Source: Lachnospiraceae bacterium UBA3863
Lineage (GTDB): Bacteria; Bacillota; Clostridia; Lachnospirales; Lachnospiraceae
Length of the DNA stretch: 16,174 nucleotides
NCBI GenBank assembly: GCA_002392385.1
Contig: DGGX01000089.1
Coordinates: 1 to 16,174 of the forward strand
Direction of reading: 5' to 3'
Under the pieces are notes generated by a model. It did no database searches. It was given only the letters and a program-made list of their open reading frames with translations, and had not been told where the DNA came from. A program made the position numbers and the translations under genes. Below are positions 5,862-13,226 of the stretch, one piece after another (within the stretch, counting starts at the first letter, position 1; every line of letters begins with the position of its first letter).

Positions 5862-7259
5862 TCATCGCGGAGAGCCGGCATCTGTCTCCTCCTGTCCGCG
5901 CAGGATCTCCTGACGGACGAAACGGATGAGGAGAACTGCAGCGACGACGATCGAGACGATCTCCGCGAAGGGCGTGGCCCATACAACGCCGTAGAGGCCC
6001 ATCTGACGCTTGAAGAGGACCATGGCCGGAATGTCCACGAGCCCCTTGCGCAGGATGGAGAGAAGCAGGGAGGACAGGCGCTTGCCGGAGGCCTGGAAGA
6101 TGGTATTGGCCAGGTAGGAGAAGGCACAGAGAGGGGCAGCCAGGGCGATGACGCGCAGGAAGGCGGCTCCGAAGTCCACAGAAGCCTTCTCGTGGATGAA
6201 GAAGGAGACCAGCTGTACACTGAAGGTCCTGAAGAGGAGCGTACAGGAGATCGTGAATATGAGCGCGACGAGAGCGGTGAAGGAGATCGTCTCCTTCAGC
6301 CGCTTTCTGTTTCTGGCGCCGTAATTATAGCCGATCAGGGGCAGGACGCCCTGTGTCAATCCCATAGAGGTGTTGAAGGAGATCATGTTGACCTTCTTGG
6401 CGATGCCCATACCGGCGACGGCTGTGCTGCCGTATTCCGCCACCAGGACATTGGCGCAGATATTGGACACCATGGCCAGGGTGGTCTGGAGGGCGGCCGG
6501 GATGCCGATCATGAAGACCTCCGAGGCGAGCTTTCTGTCCGGCGACAACTCCCGGGGGGAGAGGGCCAGTACGGGGTGGTCCCTGTGACGCCACAGATAG
6601 ATGACAAAATAGAGCAGGGCGGCGGTGTTGGACAGAAAGGTGGCGATGGCTGCGCCCCTGACCTCCTGGCCCGGCGGCAGGATCACAAACATGAAGAGCG
6701 GGTCCAGAAGGATATTGAGAACACCGCCCATGGACATCCCCAGGCCCGCCTCCCTGGCCGCGCCGATGGAGCGCACCAGATGGCCGCACAGCATGTTGCC
6801 GAGGGTGGGAATGGCCCCCAGGACCATGGTCCAGTACATATATTCATGGATATAGGCATAGGAATCCGCGCTGCCTCCGATCATGGGAATGATCTGCGGC
6901 CGCAGAAAGAGAATGATCAGGAGATAGAGGACAGCCGCCGCCAGTCCGCCGTAGATACAGAAGACGAAGACGCGCCGCGCGTGGCGGAGGTCCTGCCTGC
7001 CCAGAGCCCTGGAGATGGCGCTGGAGCCGCCGATGCCGAACAGATTGGCCAGGGCGGCCAGAAGGATGTAGACAGGGAGTGAGACGGACAGAGCCGCCAC
7101 CATATGCGGGTTATTGGTGCGTCCCACATACCAGGCGTCGGCAAAATTATAAACGATATTGATGAGCTGGGTGATGACGGTGGGGACCGCCAGTGCAAAC
7201 ACGGCCCGGGGGATCGGCGCGGAGGAGAAGAGCGCCAGGCGTTCGGAGGATTCATTCAT
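5862..7259 (-). CDS. MATE-family multidrug or metabolite efflux transporter
   Basis: The 465-residue protein shows 12 hydrophobic segments in two halves and the typical MATE entry PRAVFALAVPTVITQLINIVYNFADAWYVG (shown here by its features Pro24 and the NxxD pair in helix 1-2). Other family blocks are NILLDPLFMF, QGVLPLIGYNYGARN and an internal repeat of the first half. Such antiporters use a sodium or proton gradient to export cationic drugs or metabolites. The substrate cannot be read from sequence. The start has GAGG seven bases upstream. It is divergent from bioB with its own promoter. I see no clear terminator in the 43 bases between it and the converging AMMECR1 gene. Confidence 0.9.
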   Translation of the reverse strand: MNESSERLALFSSAPIPRAVFALAVPTVITQLINIVYNFADAWYVGRTNNPHMVAALSVSLPVYILLAALANLFGIGGSSAISRALGRQDLRHARRVFVFCIYGGLAAAVLYLLIILFLRPQIIPMIGGSADSYAYIHEYMYWTMVLGAIPTLGNMLCGHLVRSIGAAREAGLGMSMGGVLNILLDPLFMFVILPPGQEVRGAAIATFLSNTAALLYFVIYLWRHRDHPVLALSPRELSPDRKLASEVFMIGIPAALQTTLAMVSNICANVLVAEYGSTAVAGMGIAKKVNMISFNTSMGLTQGVLPLIGYNYGARNRKRLKETISFTALVALIFTISCTLLFRTFSVQLVSFFIHEKASVDFGAAFLRVIALAAPLCAFSYLANTIFQASGKRLSSLLLSILRKGLVDIPAMVLFKRQMGLYGVVWATPFAEIVSIVVAAVLLIRFVRQEILRGQEETDAGSPR

Positions 7260-7319
7260 GGGTCTGCCTCATGGGTGCTCTATGTAAAGAATTAAATGGC
7301 GTCAATTACTATACCGTTA

Positions 7320-7348
7320 ATTATAATTGCTGCCGCTGCTTTCCACAA
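7320..7348 (-). promoter_or_regulatory. Promoter of the MATE gene
   Basis: On the minus strand TATAAT (plus 7320-7325) lies 17 bases downstream of TTGTGG (plus 7343-7348). The -10 is perfect and the -35 partial. The leader to the ATG would be about 54 bases. Confidence 0.65.
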
Positions 7349-7369
7349 CGGGACGGCTGAGAGATGCGA

Positions 7370-7400
7370 CGTTAACCCCGAACAAATACGAAGGTTGACA
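7370..7400. promoter_or_regulatory. BirA-type biotin operator 1, overlapping the bioB -35
   Basis: The half-sites CGTTAACC (7370-7377) and GGTTGACA (7393-7400) are inverted and separated by 15 bases. This is the form expected for BirA (TTGTNAACC, 14-16 bases, GGTTNACAA). The right half contains the -35 TTGACA itself, so bound BirA-biotinyl-AMP would block polymerase. Confidence 0.75.
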
Positions 7401-7423
7401 TTCTCGGCGTAACTCCTTATAAT
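7395..7423 (+). promoter_or_regulatory. bioB sigma-A promoter (TTGACA-17-TATAAT)
   Basis: Both hexamers are perfect (TTGACA 7395-7400, TATAAT 7418-7423) with the ideal 17-base spacer. Transcription would begin near 7430, inside or next to operator 2, leaving a leader of about 60 bases before bioB. Confidence 0.92.
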
Positions 7424-7429
7424 TCGATA

Positions 7430-7461
7430 TTGTCAACATGTTAACCGCGGCGGGTTAACAA
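7430..7461. promoter_or_regulatory. BirA-type biotin operator 2, at the bioB transcription start
   Basis: TTGTCAACA (7430-7438) and GGTTAACAA (7453-7461) are inverted half-sites 14 bases apart, matching the BirA consensus and spacing. A perfect inner repeat also exists: TGTTAACC (7439-7446) and GGTTAACA (7453-7460), six bases apart. It gives a second possible register and could fold as a hairpin in the leader RNA. Confidence 0.8.
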
Positions 7462-7490
7462 TATCATAAACAGAAACAAGGAGAAGCTCT

Positions 7491-8468
7491 ATGGACACGA
7501 TACAGCTGGCGGAGGAGATCATCGCCGGAAGGCGCCTGACCCGGGAGGACGATCTGCACTTTCTGATCGACACGGATCTGGACCGGCTCAAAAGAGGAGC
7601 GGACAGGATCCGCGCCGCCCTGTCGGGAGACAAGGTCAATCTCTGTACCATCATCAGCGGGATCAGCGGCCGCTGTTCGGAAAATTGCCGTTTCTGCGCC
7701 CAGTCAGGCTTTCATCATACAGACTGTGAGGAACACGGGCTCCTGCCCGAGGATGTGATCTTTGAGGCGGCCAGAGCCAGTGAAGAAGAGGGCGTGGACC
7801 GTTTCTCCATCGTAAATTCCGGACGTAAGCCCCGGAAGCATGACTTTGAGGAGATCCTGCGTATCGTGGACCGCATGCACAGGGAACTGAAGATCGAACT
7901 GTGCTGTTCCCTGGGCTTTCTGGACGCGGACCAGCTCCACCGTCTCCATGAGGCCGGCATCACCTCCATCCACTGCAATATTGAGACCTCCAGGCGCAAT
8001 TTCCCCAATATCTGCACCACACACACCTTTGAGGACAAGCTGGAGAACATCCGGATGGCCCAGGCGGAGGGCCTGCGGGTATGTTCCGGCGGCATCATAG
8101 GCCTGGGGGAGACCTGGGAGGACCGCATCGATATGGCCCTGACACTGGCAGACCTGAGGATCACTTCCATCCCTATCAACAGCCTGATGCCCATCCCCGG
8201 GACGCCGCTGGAGCACCAGCCCCGCCTGACAGAAGAGGAGATCATTCGGACCATCGCCATCTTCCGCTATATCAACCCGGAAGCCGACATCCGTCTGGCA
8301 GGCGGAAGGGCCCTGATGAAAGACAACGGGATCGAGACCTTCCGGTCCGGTGCCAGCGCCAGTATCACAGGCAACATGTTGACCACCTCCGGTTCTACAG
8401 TCATGCAGGACCGTCAGATGCTTGCCTCCCTCGGGAGGGATATCACACCGGAATGGAGCAGAAAATGA
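7491..8468 (+). CDS. bioB: Biotin synthase BioB, type II-like (obligate anaerobe form)
   Basis: This 325-residue radical-SAM enzyme inserts sulfur into dethiobiotin to make biotin. The CxxxCxxC cluster is Cys62, Cys66 and Cys69 (RCSENCRFCAQSG). GIIGLGE, INSLMPIPGTPL and IRLAGGR are BioB blocks. Alignment by eye to the E. coli enzyme puts Ser106 (RFSIVN) where Cys97 ligates the auxiliary [2Fe-2S] cluster; Cys138, Cys198 and Arg268 keep the positions of Cys128, Cys188 and Arg260. Extra cysteines occur at 139, 162 and 175. This pattern suggests the type II BioB, reported to use a different auxiliary iron-sulfur cluster. AAGGAG lies eight bases before the ATG. The stop overlaps the bioY start (ATGA). 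Confidence 0.95.
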   Translation: MDTIQLAEEIIAGRRLTREDDLHFLIDTDLDRLKRGADRIRAALSGDKVNLCTIISGISGRCSENCRFCAQSGFHHTDCEEHGLLPEDVIFEAARASEEEGVDRFSIVNSGRKPRKHDFEEILRIVDRMHRELKIELCCSLGFLDADQLHRLHEAGITSIHCNIETSRRNFPNICTTHTFEDKLENIRMAQAEGLRVCSGGIIGLGETWEDRIDMALTLADLRITSIPINSLMPIPGTPLEHQPRLTEEEIIRTIAIFRYINPEADIRLAGGRALMKDNGIETFRSGASASITGNMLTTSGSTVMQDRQMLASLGRDITPEWSRK

Positions 8469-9010
8469 AAAACGACCAGATCAGAAACCTCACTGTCACC
8501 GCACTCATGACCGCCGTTTTATGTATTATGGGACCGGCCTCCCTGCCCATCGGGCCTATTCCCGTATCCCTGACGAACCTGGCTCTCTATTTTATGATCT
8601 ATATCGTCGGCACCCGGACCAGCGCAATGGCCTTCGTGCTCTATATGCTGCTGGGCCTGGCCGGCCTGCCCGTCTTCTCCGGCTACGCCGGCGGCCCTCA
8701 GAAGCTGTTCGGCCCCACAGGCGGCTATATCATCGGCTTCCTGCCAATGATCATTCTCATAGGCCTCTTTATCCGGAAACACAGCCACAACCGCATCGCC
8801 TGCATCCTTGTCATGGAAGCGGCCACCTGGATCCCCTATATCCTGGGCACGGGATGGCTGGCCTGGTCCACAGGCATGGGCTTTCAGGCGGCCCTGGCGG
8901 CGGGCGTGCTGCCTTTCATCCTGCTGGATCTGGTGAAAATGTGCGCGGCGGCCATCGTGGCGCCGGAGATCTGTTCACGTCTTGCCAGAGCCGGCGTACT
9001 GGCGGCATGA
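8465..9010 (+). CDS. bioY: BioY, biotin-binding S component of an ECF transporter
   Basis: A 181-residue integral membrane protein with about six hydrophobic segments. It has the BioY signature GLAGLPVFSGYAGG followed by GPTGGYIIGF, and the early block GPIPVSLTNLALYF. BioY captures biotin (Kd in the nanomolar range for characterised members) and works with the shared EcfA-EcfA'-EcfT energising module, which is not in this window. The ATG at 8465 overlaps the bioB stop by four bases, and GGAG lies just upstream inside bioB. The open frame extends far upstream over bioB, but that part is only a shadow frame. Pairing with bioB under BirA operators confirms the substrate. Confidence 0.95.
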   Translation: MKNDQIRNLTVTALMTAVLCIMGPASLPIGPIPVSLTNLALYFMIYIVGTRTSAMAFVLYMLLGLAGLPVFSGYAGGPQKLFGPTGGYIIGFLPMIILIGLFIRKHSHNRIACILVMEAATWIPYILGTGWLAWSTGMGFQAALAAGVLPFILLDLVKMCAAAIVAPEICSRLARAGVLAA

Positions 9011-9036
9011 CCGGCATCGCATAAGAAATACTTCAG

Positions 9037-9066
9037 AAAGGACTGCCGTACCGGGCAGTCCTTTTT
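9037..9066 (+). terminator. Intrinsic terminator of bioB-bioY
   Basis: AAAGGACTGCC (9037-9047) pairs perfectly with GGCAGTCCTTT (9054-9064) around a six-base loop, and the arm runs into five T. Confidence 0.92.
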
Positions 9067-9178
9067 CAATCTCCTTTATGGATTATGGGGCAATGTGTGG
9101 TATGATTATACATGGTACGGTTAGCCATAAGATCTTTCAAACAGGAATTGCACAGACATAAACAGGAGCCAGGCAGAC

Positions 9179-10969
9179 ATGTATACAAAAGCAGAGGAGA
9201 TCAGGATTCCGTGGGAAGGCTGGAAGCAGGGCCGCAGGCTGGGAAGCGGAAGCTTCGGCATGGTCTATGAGATATCGAGAACCGTAGGCCGGGCGACGGA
9301 AGAGGCCGCTTTAAAGGTCATTTCTTTTCCCAAGGAGGGGATGATCGAAGAGCTTCAGAGCGACGGCTATCCCGTCTCCAGCATCCGGGAAATGTGCGAC
9401 AGCTGCAGGGAAGACCTGCTCCGTGAATATGGCATGATGATGCGGCTGAAGGGCCACTCCAACATCGTCAGCTGCGAGGATTTCACCACCGAAGAGCGCG
9501 AAGACGGCCTGGGATTCCGTATGTATATCCGCATGGAACTGCTGCAGCCCCTGCGGGACGTGCTGCGGGAACGGAATCTTTCCGAAAAGGAAGTGATCCG
9601 CCTGGGCAGGGACCTCTGCAGAGCGCTGGTCATCTGCCACGGAAGGGATATCATCCACAGGGACATCAAGCCCCAGAATATCTTCCGGTCCGAATTCGGA
9701 GACTATAAGCTGGGAGATTTCGGTATCGCCAGGAGAATGGAGGGCACCGAGAGAGCGACAGTGGCGGGCACCACCAACTATATGGCTCCCGAGGTCTATC
9801 ACCACCAGCCCTACGGCAAGGATGCCGACCTCTATTCCCTGGGCATGGTCCTCTATTACCTCCTCAATGAGCGCAGGATGCCCTTCATTCCTGTCAGCGA
9901 GAAAATCCCTTCCATGCAGGAGGAGGCGCGGGCCCTTCTGCGGCGTGTGGGCGGAGAGAAGATCCCGGCCCCGGCCGGCGGCAGCAGGGCCCTCCAGGAG
10001 GTCGTCCTGCGGGCGGTAGCCTACGACCGAAAGGACAGATACACTTCCGCCGAGGAAATGTTGGCCGCCCTCCGGAGCGTCCCGGAACCCGCGGATGACA
10101 AGGTGCCTGCAGCGCCGGTAACACCTGTCACGGAGGCCCCTTACTATGAAGAGTCCGGCAATGAGACCGTGTCGGCCTTCGCTGCCCTGCGGAATATGCA
10201 GAAGCCCGTGGATACCGCTGCAGAAGAAGCTGCTGAAGAAGTTTCCGCGCCGGTATATGACGGTGATGAAACCGTCCGGACCATCGGAATTACGGGAATG
10301 AAGGAGGAAACGGAGCAGAAGAGGACAACGGAGATACCTGCCTCCCCTACGCCCGCGTCTCCCGCGCCGGCAATCTCTCCGAAACCGGAAGCAGCGCCTG
10401 TACAGGCTGCCGTGCAGGAGAAACCGGTCCCTGAGACCGGCCGTAAGCCGCGTGAGAGAAAAGCTCGCAGTAAAGCACCTTCTGTCGGCAGCAGCCGGAT
10501 TCCCGGGATCTGGATCATCGCCGCCGCGGTGACCGGCATGATCAACTGCCTGCTGGCTGTCATTATGGCGGTCAATAAGGAGGTCTGGTATGAAAGGAAC
10601 GGTATAGGTGAACTTTTAGGCTGGCTGCTCTTTGATCATAACCTGAGTTCCAGCATTGAGAGACATGAATGGCAGCGCGCGGCAGGCATGTCAGCAGTCA
10701 TTCTGTTGATGACCATACTCTTGATGGTCGGTCTGGTCCTGCTCACACGGAGAAAGAACAAGAACGGCAGAATAATGCTCGCCGCAGGCGGCATCTTCAA
10801 TGCTGTGTTCCTCCTGCTCAATATAGGTTCCTTCCAGTTCCTGCTCAATAATTACGGGTTCTTCGGCGCGGCGCCTCTGTTTGTCAGGATTCATACAGTC
10901 TACACCATACTGTCTCTGATCCTGAGCGCCGGCGTGATCTACTGGGCCGGACAGTACCTGAAAGAGTGA
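9179..10969 (+). CDS. Membrane-anchored Ser/Thr protein kinase without PASTA domains, four-helix C-terminal membrane module
   Basis: A 596-residue protein. The kinase domain (about 15-300) is complete: Gly loop GSGSFGMV (22-29), Lys46 (ALKV), Glu83 of helix C, HRDIKPQN (160-167), DFG (180-182) and GTTNYMAPE (197-205) with activation-loop threonines. A Pro/Ala/Glu-rich linker (303-436) follows and holds NETVSA (328-333) and DETVRT (363-368). The C-terminus has about four hydrophobic helices, near 441-464, 503-523, 531-555 and 572-590. PrkC-type kinases have one helix and extracellular PASTA repeats, absent here. No phosphatase, FHA or cyclase gene is next to it. Its substrate is unknown. AGGAG lies 11 bases before the ATG. 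Confidence 0.88.
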   Translation: MYTKAEEIRIPWEGWKQGRRLGSGSFGMVYEISRTVGRATEEAALKVISFPKEGMIEELQSDGYPVSSIREMCDSCREDLLREYGMMMRLKGHSNIVSCEDFTTEEREDGLGFRMYIRMELLQPLRDVLRERNLSEKEVIRLGRDLCRALVICHGRDIIHRDIKPQNIFRSEFGDYKLGDFGIARRMEGTERATVAGTTNYMAPEVYHHQPYGKDADLYSLGMVLYYLLNERRMPFIPVSEKIPSMQEEARALLRRVGGEKIPAPAGGSRALQEVVLRAVAYDRKDRYTSAEEMLAALRSVPEPADDKVPAAPVTPVTEAPYYEESGNETVSAFAALRNMQKPVDTAAEEAAEEVSAPVYDGDETVRTIGITGMKEETEQKRTTEIPASPTPASPAPAISPKPEAAPVQAAVQEKPVPETGRKPRERKARSKAPSVGSSRIPGIWIIAAAVTGMINCLLAVIMAVNKEVWYERNGIGELLGWLLFDHNLSSSIERHEWQRAAGMSAVILLMTILLMVGLVLLTRRKNKNGRIMLAAGGIFNAVFLLLNIGSFQFLLNNYGFFGAAPLFVRIHTVYTILSLILSAGVIYWAGQYLKE

Positions 10970-10999
10970 GAGACCCTGTAAACAGGATATAAAAAGATC

Positions 11000-11053
11000 G
11001 CCCTCCAACTCTTCGCAAAAGGCAGCTTTTACGAAGAGTTGAAGGGCTTTTTT
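11000..11053. terminator. Bidirectional terminator between the kinase and the cytidylate-kinase-like gene
   Basis: GCCCTCCAACTCTTCG (11000-11015) and CGAAGAGTTGAAGGGC (11032-11047) pair over 16 positions with one mismatch. The 16-base loop can itself pair AAAAG with CTTTT. TTTTTT follows on the plus strand (11048-11053). On the minus strand the arm is followed by GATCTTTTT. Confidence 0.92.
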
Positions 11054-11055
11054 CA

Positions 11056-11092
11056 GGGGAAGCGGTCAATTCCATATCCGGACCGCCTCCCC
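11056..11092 (-). other. Second hairpin in the 3' UTR of the minus-strand operon
   Basis: GGGGAAGCGGTC (11056-11067) and GACCGCCTCCCC (11081-11092) pair with one A-C mismatch. There is no T run on either side, so it is not an intrinsic terminator. It would lie in the mRNA just before the real terminator and may protect the 3' end. Confidence 0.55.
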
Positions 11093-11116
11093 TTAACAAT
11101 TAGCTTATTTACAGGC

Positions 11117-11770
11117 TCATGCCTTCTTTTTGTTGGCTTCGAACTGACGGATGACTTCGAGGATCATGTCGACGGTTCCGTCTGTTCCCAGAAGTTCCGA
11201 ATTGATGCAGAGGTCGTAGCTTTCTGCCTGGCCCCATTTCTTCATGGAATAATAATTGTAATAGCTCTGTCTCTGACGGTCCTTCTGCTGCATGTAATCG
11301 CGGATCTTGCCTTCTTCCTCAGGAAGCTCGCCGTTTTTGTAGCCGCCGATGGTATGGAGCCTGTGCAGACGGTATTCCTCGCTGGCATGGATAAAGAGGT
11401 TGATCACATTGTCACGGTCCTCCAGGGCGCAGTCGGCGCACCGGCCGATGATCACGCAGGGGCCCTCGTCGGCGACCTTCTTAATGGTGTTGAACTGAGC
11501 CAGAAAGACCTTCTGGCTGATGGGCATGGTATCGCCGCCGATGGCGTTGTGGCCGAAGGCATAGGTGTCCATGACCAGATTGTAGAGGAAGGAGGAAGTG
11601 GGCCTTTCGTCTTCTTTGTCCAGAAACTCTTCGCAAAAACCACTTTCTTTAGCAACGCGGCTCAGGAGCTCCCTGTCATAGAAAGGGATCCCGCAGCGTT
11701 CCGCCAGCTGTCTGCCGATATAACGTCCGCCGCTTCCGAATTGTCTGCCGATGGTTACGATCGTGTTCAT
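11117..11770 (-). CDS. Cytidylate-kinase-like family protein
   Basis: A 217-residue P-loop protein starting MNTIVTIGRQFGSGGRYIG. The glycine loop GRQFGSGGR (8-16) has Arg where typical NMP kinases have Gly-Lys-Ser/Thr; this is the usual form of the cytidylate kinase-like family common in Clostridia, distinct from true Cmk (GPxGxGKG). Other family features are PFYDRELL (29-36), CVIIGRCADCAL and the basic LID-like block RDYMQQKDRQRQSYY. The phosphoryl acceptor is not established; nucleotide kinase activity is inferred from the fold. Its ATG overlaps the rluD stop (ATGA), and AAGGAGG stands upstream, so it is the last gene of the aroB-lspA-rluD operon. Confidence 0.85.
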   Translation of the reverse strand: MNTIVTIGRQFGSGGRYIGRQLAERCGIPFYDRELLSRVAKESGFCEEFLDKEDERPTSSFLYNLVMDTYAFGHNAIGGDTMPISQKVFLAQFNTIKKVADEGPCVIIGRCADCALEDRDNVINLFIHASEEYRLHRLHTIGGYKNGELPEEEGKIRDYMQQKDRQRQSYYNYYSMKKWGQAESYDLCINSELLGTDGTVDMILEVIRQFEANKKKA

Positions 11771-12696
11771 GTATTGCCTCCTTGTTGAACTCTGAGTGTG
11801 GATAAAACGGTTTCAAAATAGGCCGGAAGCGGCGCCCGGGTCTCCACCAGTTCGCCGGTCCGCGGGTGCTTAAAGGCCAGGTAGCCGGCATGCAGGCACT
11901 GGCCCTGTGTGTGAAAAGGTGCTTTTTTCTTGGGTCCGTAGACCTCGTCGCCGATGACCGGATGACGGATCCAGGCGGTGTGTACGCGGATCTGGTGGGT
12001 CCTGCCGGTCTCCAGGACACATTCCACATAGGTGTAGTCGCGGAATAGCTCCAGGGGCCTGCAGTGGGTCACTGCCCTCTTCCCGTCCGGTCTGACGGCC
12101 ATACGGAGCCTGTTGGCGGGGTCCCTGCCGATGGGCTGGTCGATGACACGCTCCTCCGGCAGGCGGCCGTGGAGGACGGCGCTGTATACACGGCGGATGC
12201 TGTGTTCCTTGAGCTGTTCAGCGATGCTCCTGTGGGCCAGATCGTTCTTGCATACGATCAGACTCCCGCTGGTATCCCGGTCGATCCTGTGGACGATACC
12301 GGGCCGCAGGACACCGTTGATCCCGGACAGATGGTCGCCGCAGTGATAGAGGACCGCATTGACCAGAGTGCCCGTATAGTGGCCGGGAGCGGGATGGACG
12401 ACCATGCCCTTGGGCTTGTTGACGACAAGCAGATCCTCATCCTCATAGAGAATATCCAGAGGGATGTCCTCCGGCTCCGCGGTCGGAAGGATCTTGTCGG
12501 GGAGACGCAGGCAGATCCTGTCGCCGGCCGCAACGGCGGTGCTGGGCTTGACGGGCTTATCGTTCACCGTCACCAGGCCGTCTCTGATCAGGGTCTTCAA
12601 ATAGGAACGGGACTGGTCTTCCAGCATGAGGGCCAGCCAGCGGTCTATGCGTTCTCCTTCATTGTCTTCCGTGACAACGAACAGATTATCGGTCAT
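11767..12696 (-). CDS. RluA/RluD-family pseudouridine synthase
   Basis: The 309-residue protein has an N-terminal S4 RNA-binding domain (about 15-65, with RIDRWLALML and YLKTLIRDGLVTVN) and the RluA-type catalytic domain (about 80-300). Catalytic Asp139 is in GIVHRIDRDTSG (133-144), and ETGRTHQIRVH is the second family signature. RluD in E. coli modifies 23S rRNA helix 69; in Firmicutes the homologue next to lspA (YlyB) has the same layout. The exact target uridines cannot be read from sequence. Its start overlaps the lspA stop by four bases, with AGGAGAG upstream inside lspA. Confidence 0.94.
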   Translation of the reverse strand: MTDNLFVVTEDNEGERIDRWLALMLEDQSRSYLKTLIRDGLVTVNDKPVKPSTAVAAGDRICLRLPDKILPTAEPEDIPLDILYEDEDLLVVNKPKGMVVHPAPGHYTGTLVNAVLYHCGDHLSGINGVLRPGIVHRIDRDTSGSLIVCKNDLAHRSIAEQLKEHSIRRVYSAVLHGRLPEERVIDQPIGRDPANRLRMAVRPDGKRAVTHCRPLELFRDYTYVECVLETGRTHQIRVHTAWIRHPVIGDEVYGPKKKAPFHTQGQCLHAGYLAFKHPRTGELVETRAPLPAYFETVLSTLRVQQGGNT

Positions 12697-13226
12697 TTCG
12701 CTCTCCTGTCGGTAAATTGGAGATCCTCTTCACTATAATAGAAAAACAGGAGGATCACCAGCAGAAAGACAGAAACCGTGACATAAATATCCGCCACATT
12801 GAAGATCGGAAAATCGATCAGCGAGAAATAGATAAAATCTCTGACATAGGACAGCTGCAAGCGGTCGATCAAATTGCCGATGGCGCCGGAAATCAGCATG
12901 ATCAGGCAGATCTGCAGGGGCAGATAGGACCTGCCGCTGGCCGCGCGCTCCCGGGGGATCTTGAAAAACACCCAGGTCAGGCCCGCCACAGCGATCGTGG
13001 CGACGATAATGAAGAACAAACGGCTGTTCTGCAGGACACCGAAGGCGGCGCCGCGGTTCTCCAGATACTGGAGCTGGAGCACTCCCCGCAGGAGGATCAG
13101 GTCTTCCTGTCCCTTCAGGCCGGCGACCGCCATGGCCTTGGTGATCTGATCCGCCAGGACCAGGACAGCGACGCTGCACAGCGCAACGATACCATATAAA
13201 GCGGAAGAACGGGCATGCACCTTCAT
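12693..13226 (-). CDS. lspA: Prolipoprotein signal peptidase (signal peptidase II)
   Basis: A 177-residue membrane aspartyl protease with four hydrophobic helices (about 10-27, 66-88, 103-121 and 144-163). It removes the signal peptide from lipid-modified prolipoproteins. The catalytic aspartates are Asp121 (GAIGNLIDRL) and Asp146 (FNVADIYV), and NRGAAFG (57-63) is conserved. It sits directly upstream of the RluD-type gene, as is general in Firmicutes, and overlaps both neighbours by ATGA. The C-terminal tail after helix 4 is short and charged. Confidence 0.97.
   Translation of the reverse strand: MKVHARSSALYGIVALCSVAVLVLADQITKAMAVAGLKGQEDLILLRGVLQLQYLENRGAAFGVLQNSRLFFIIVATIAVAGLTWVFFKIPRERAASGRSYLPLQICLIMLISGAIGNLIDRLQLSYVRDFIYFSLIDFPIFNVADIYVTVSVFLLVILLFFYYSEEDLQFTDRRAK

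Noticed and set aside
4808..6220. A 470-codon minus-strand frame opposite the Memo-AMMECR1 gene
   Set aside because: It is Pro/Arg/Ser-rich, as expected for a shadow frame in GC-rich DNA, and overlaps two well-identified genes.
7351..7370. GGCTGAGAGATGCGAC, which recalls the CTGAGA part of a TPP riboswitch
   Set aside because: The other conserved TPP blocks are missing, and the stretch lies upstream of the bioB promoter, so it would not be in the transcript.
8081..8464. A long N-terminal extension of BioY
   Set aside because: The extension is in the wrong frame of bioB and has shadow composition. The ATG at 8465 gives a normal BioY with ATGA coupling.
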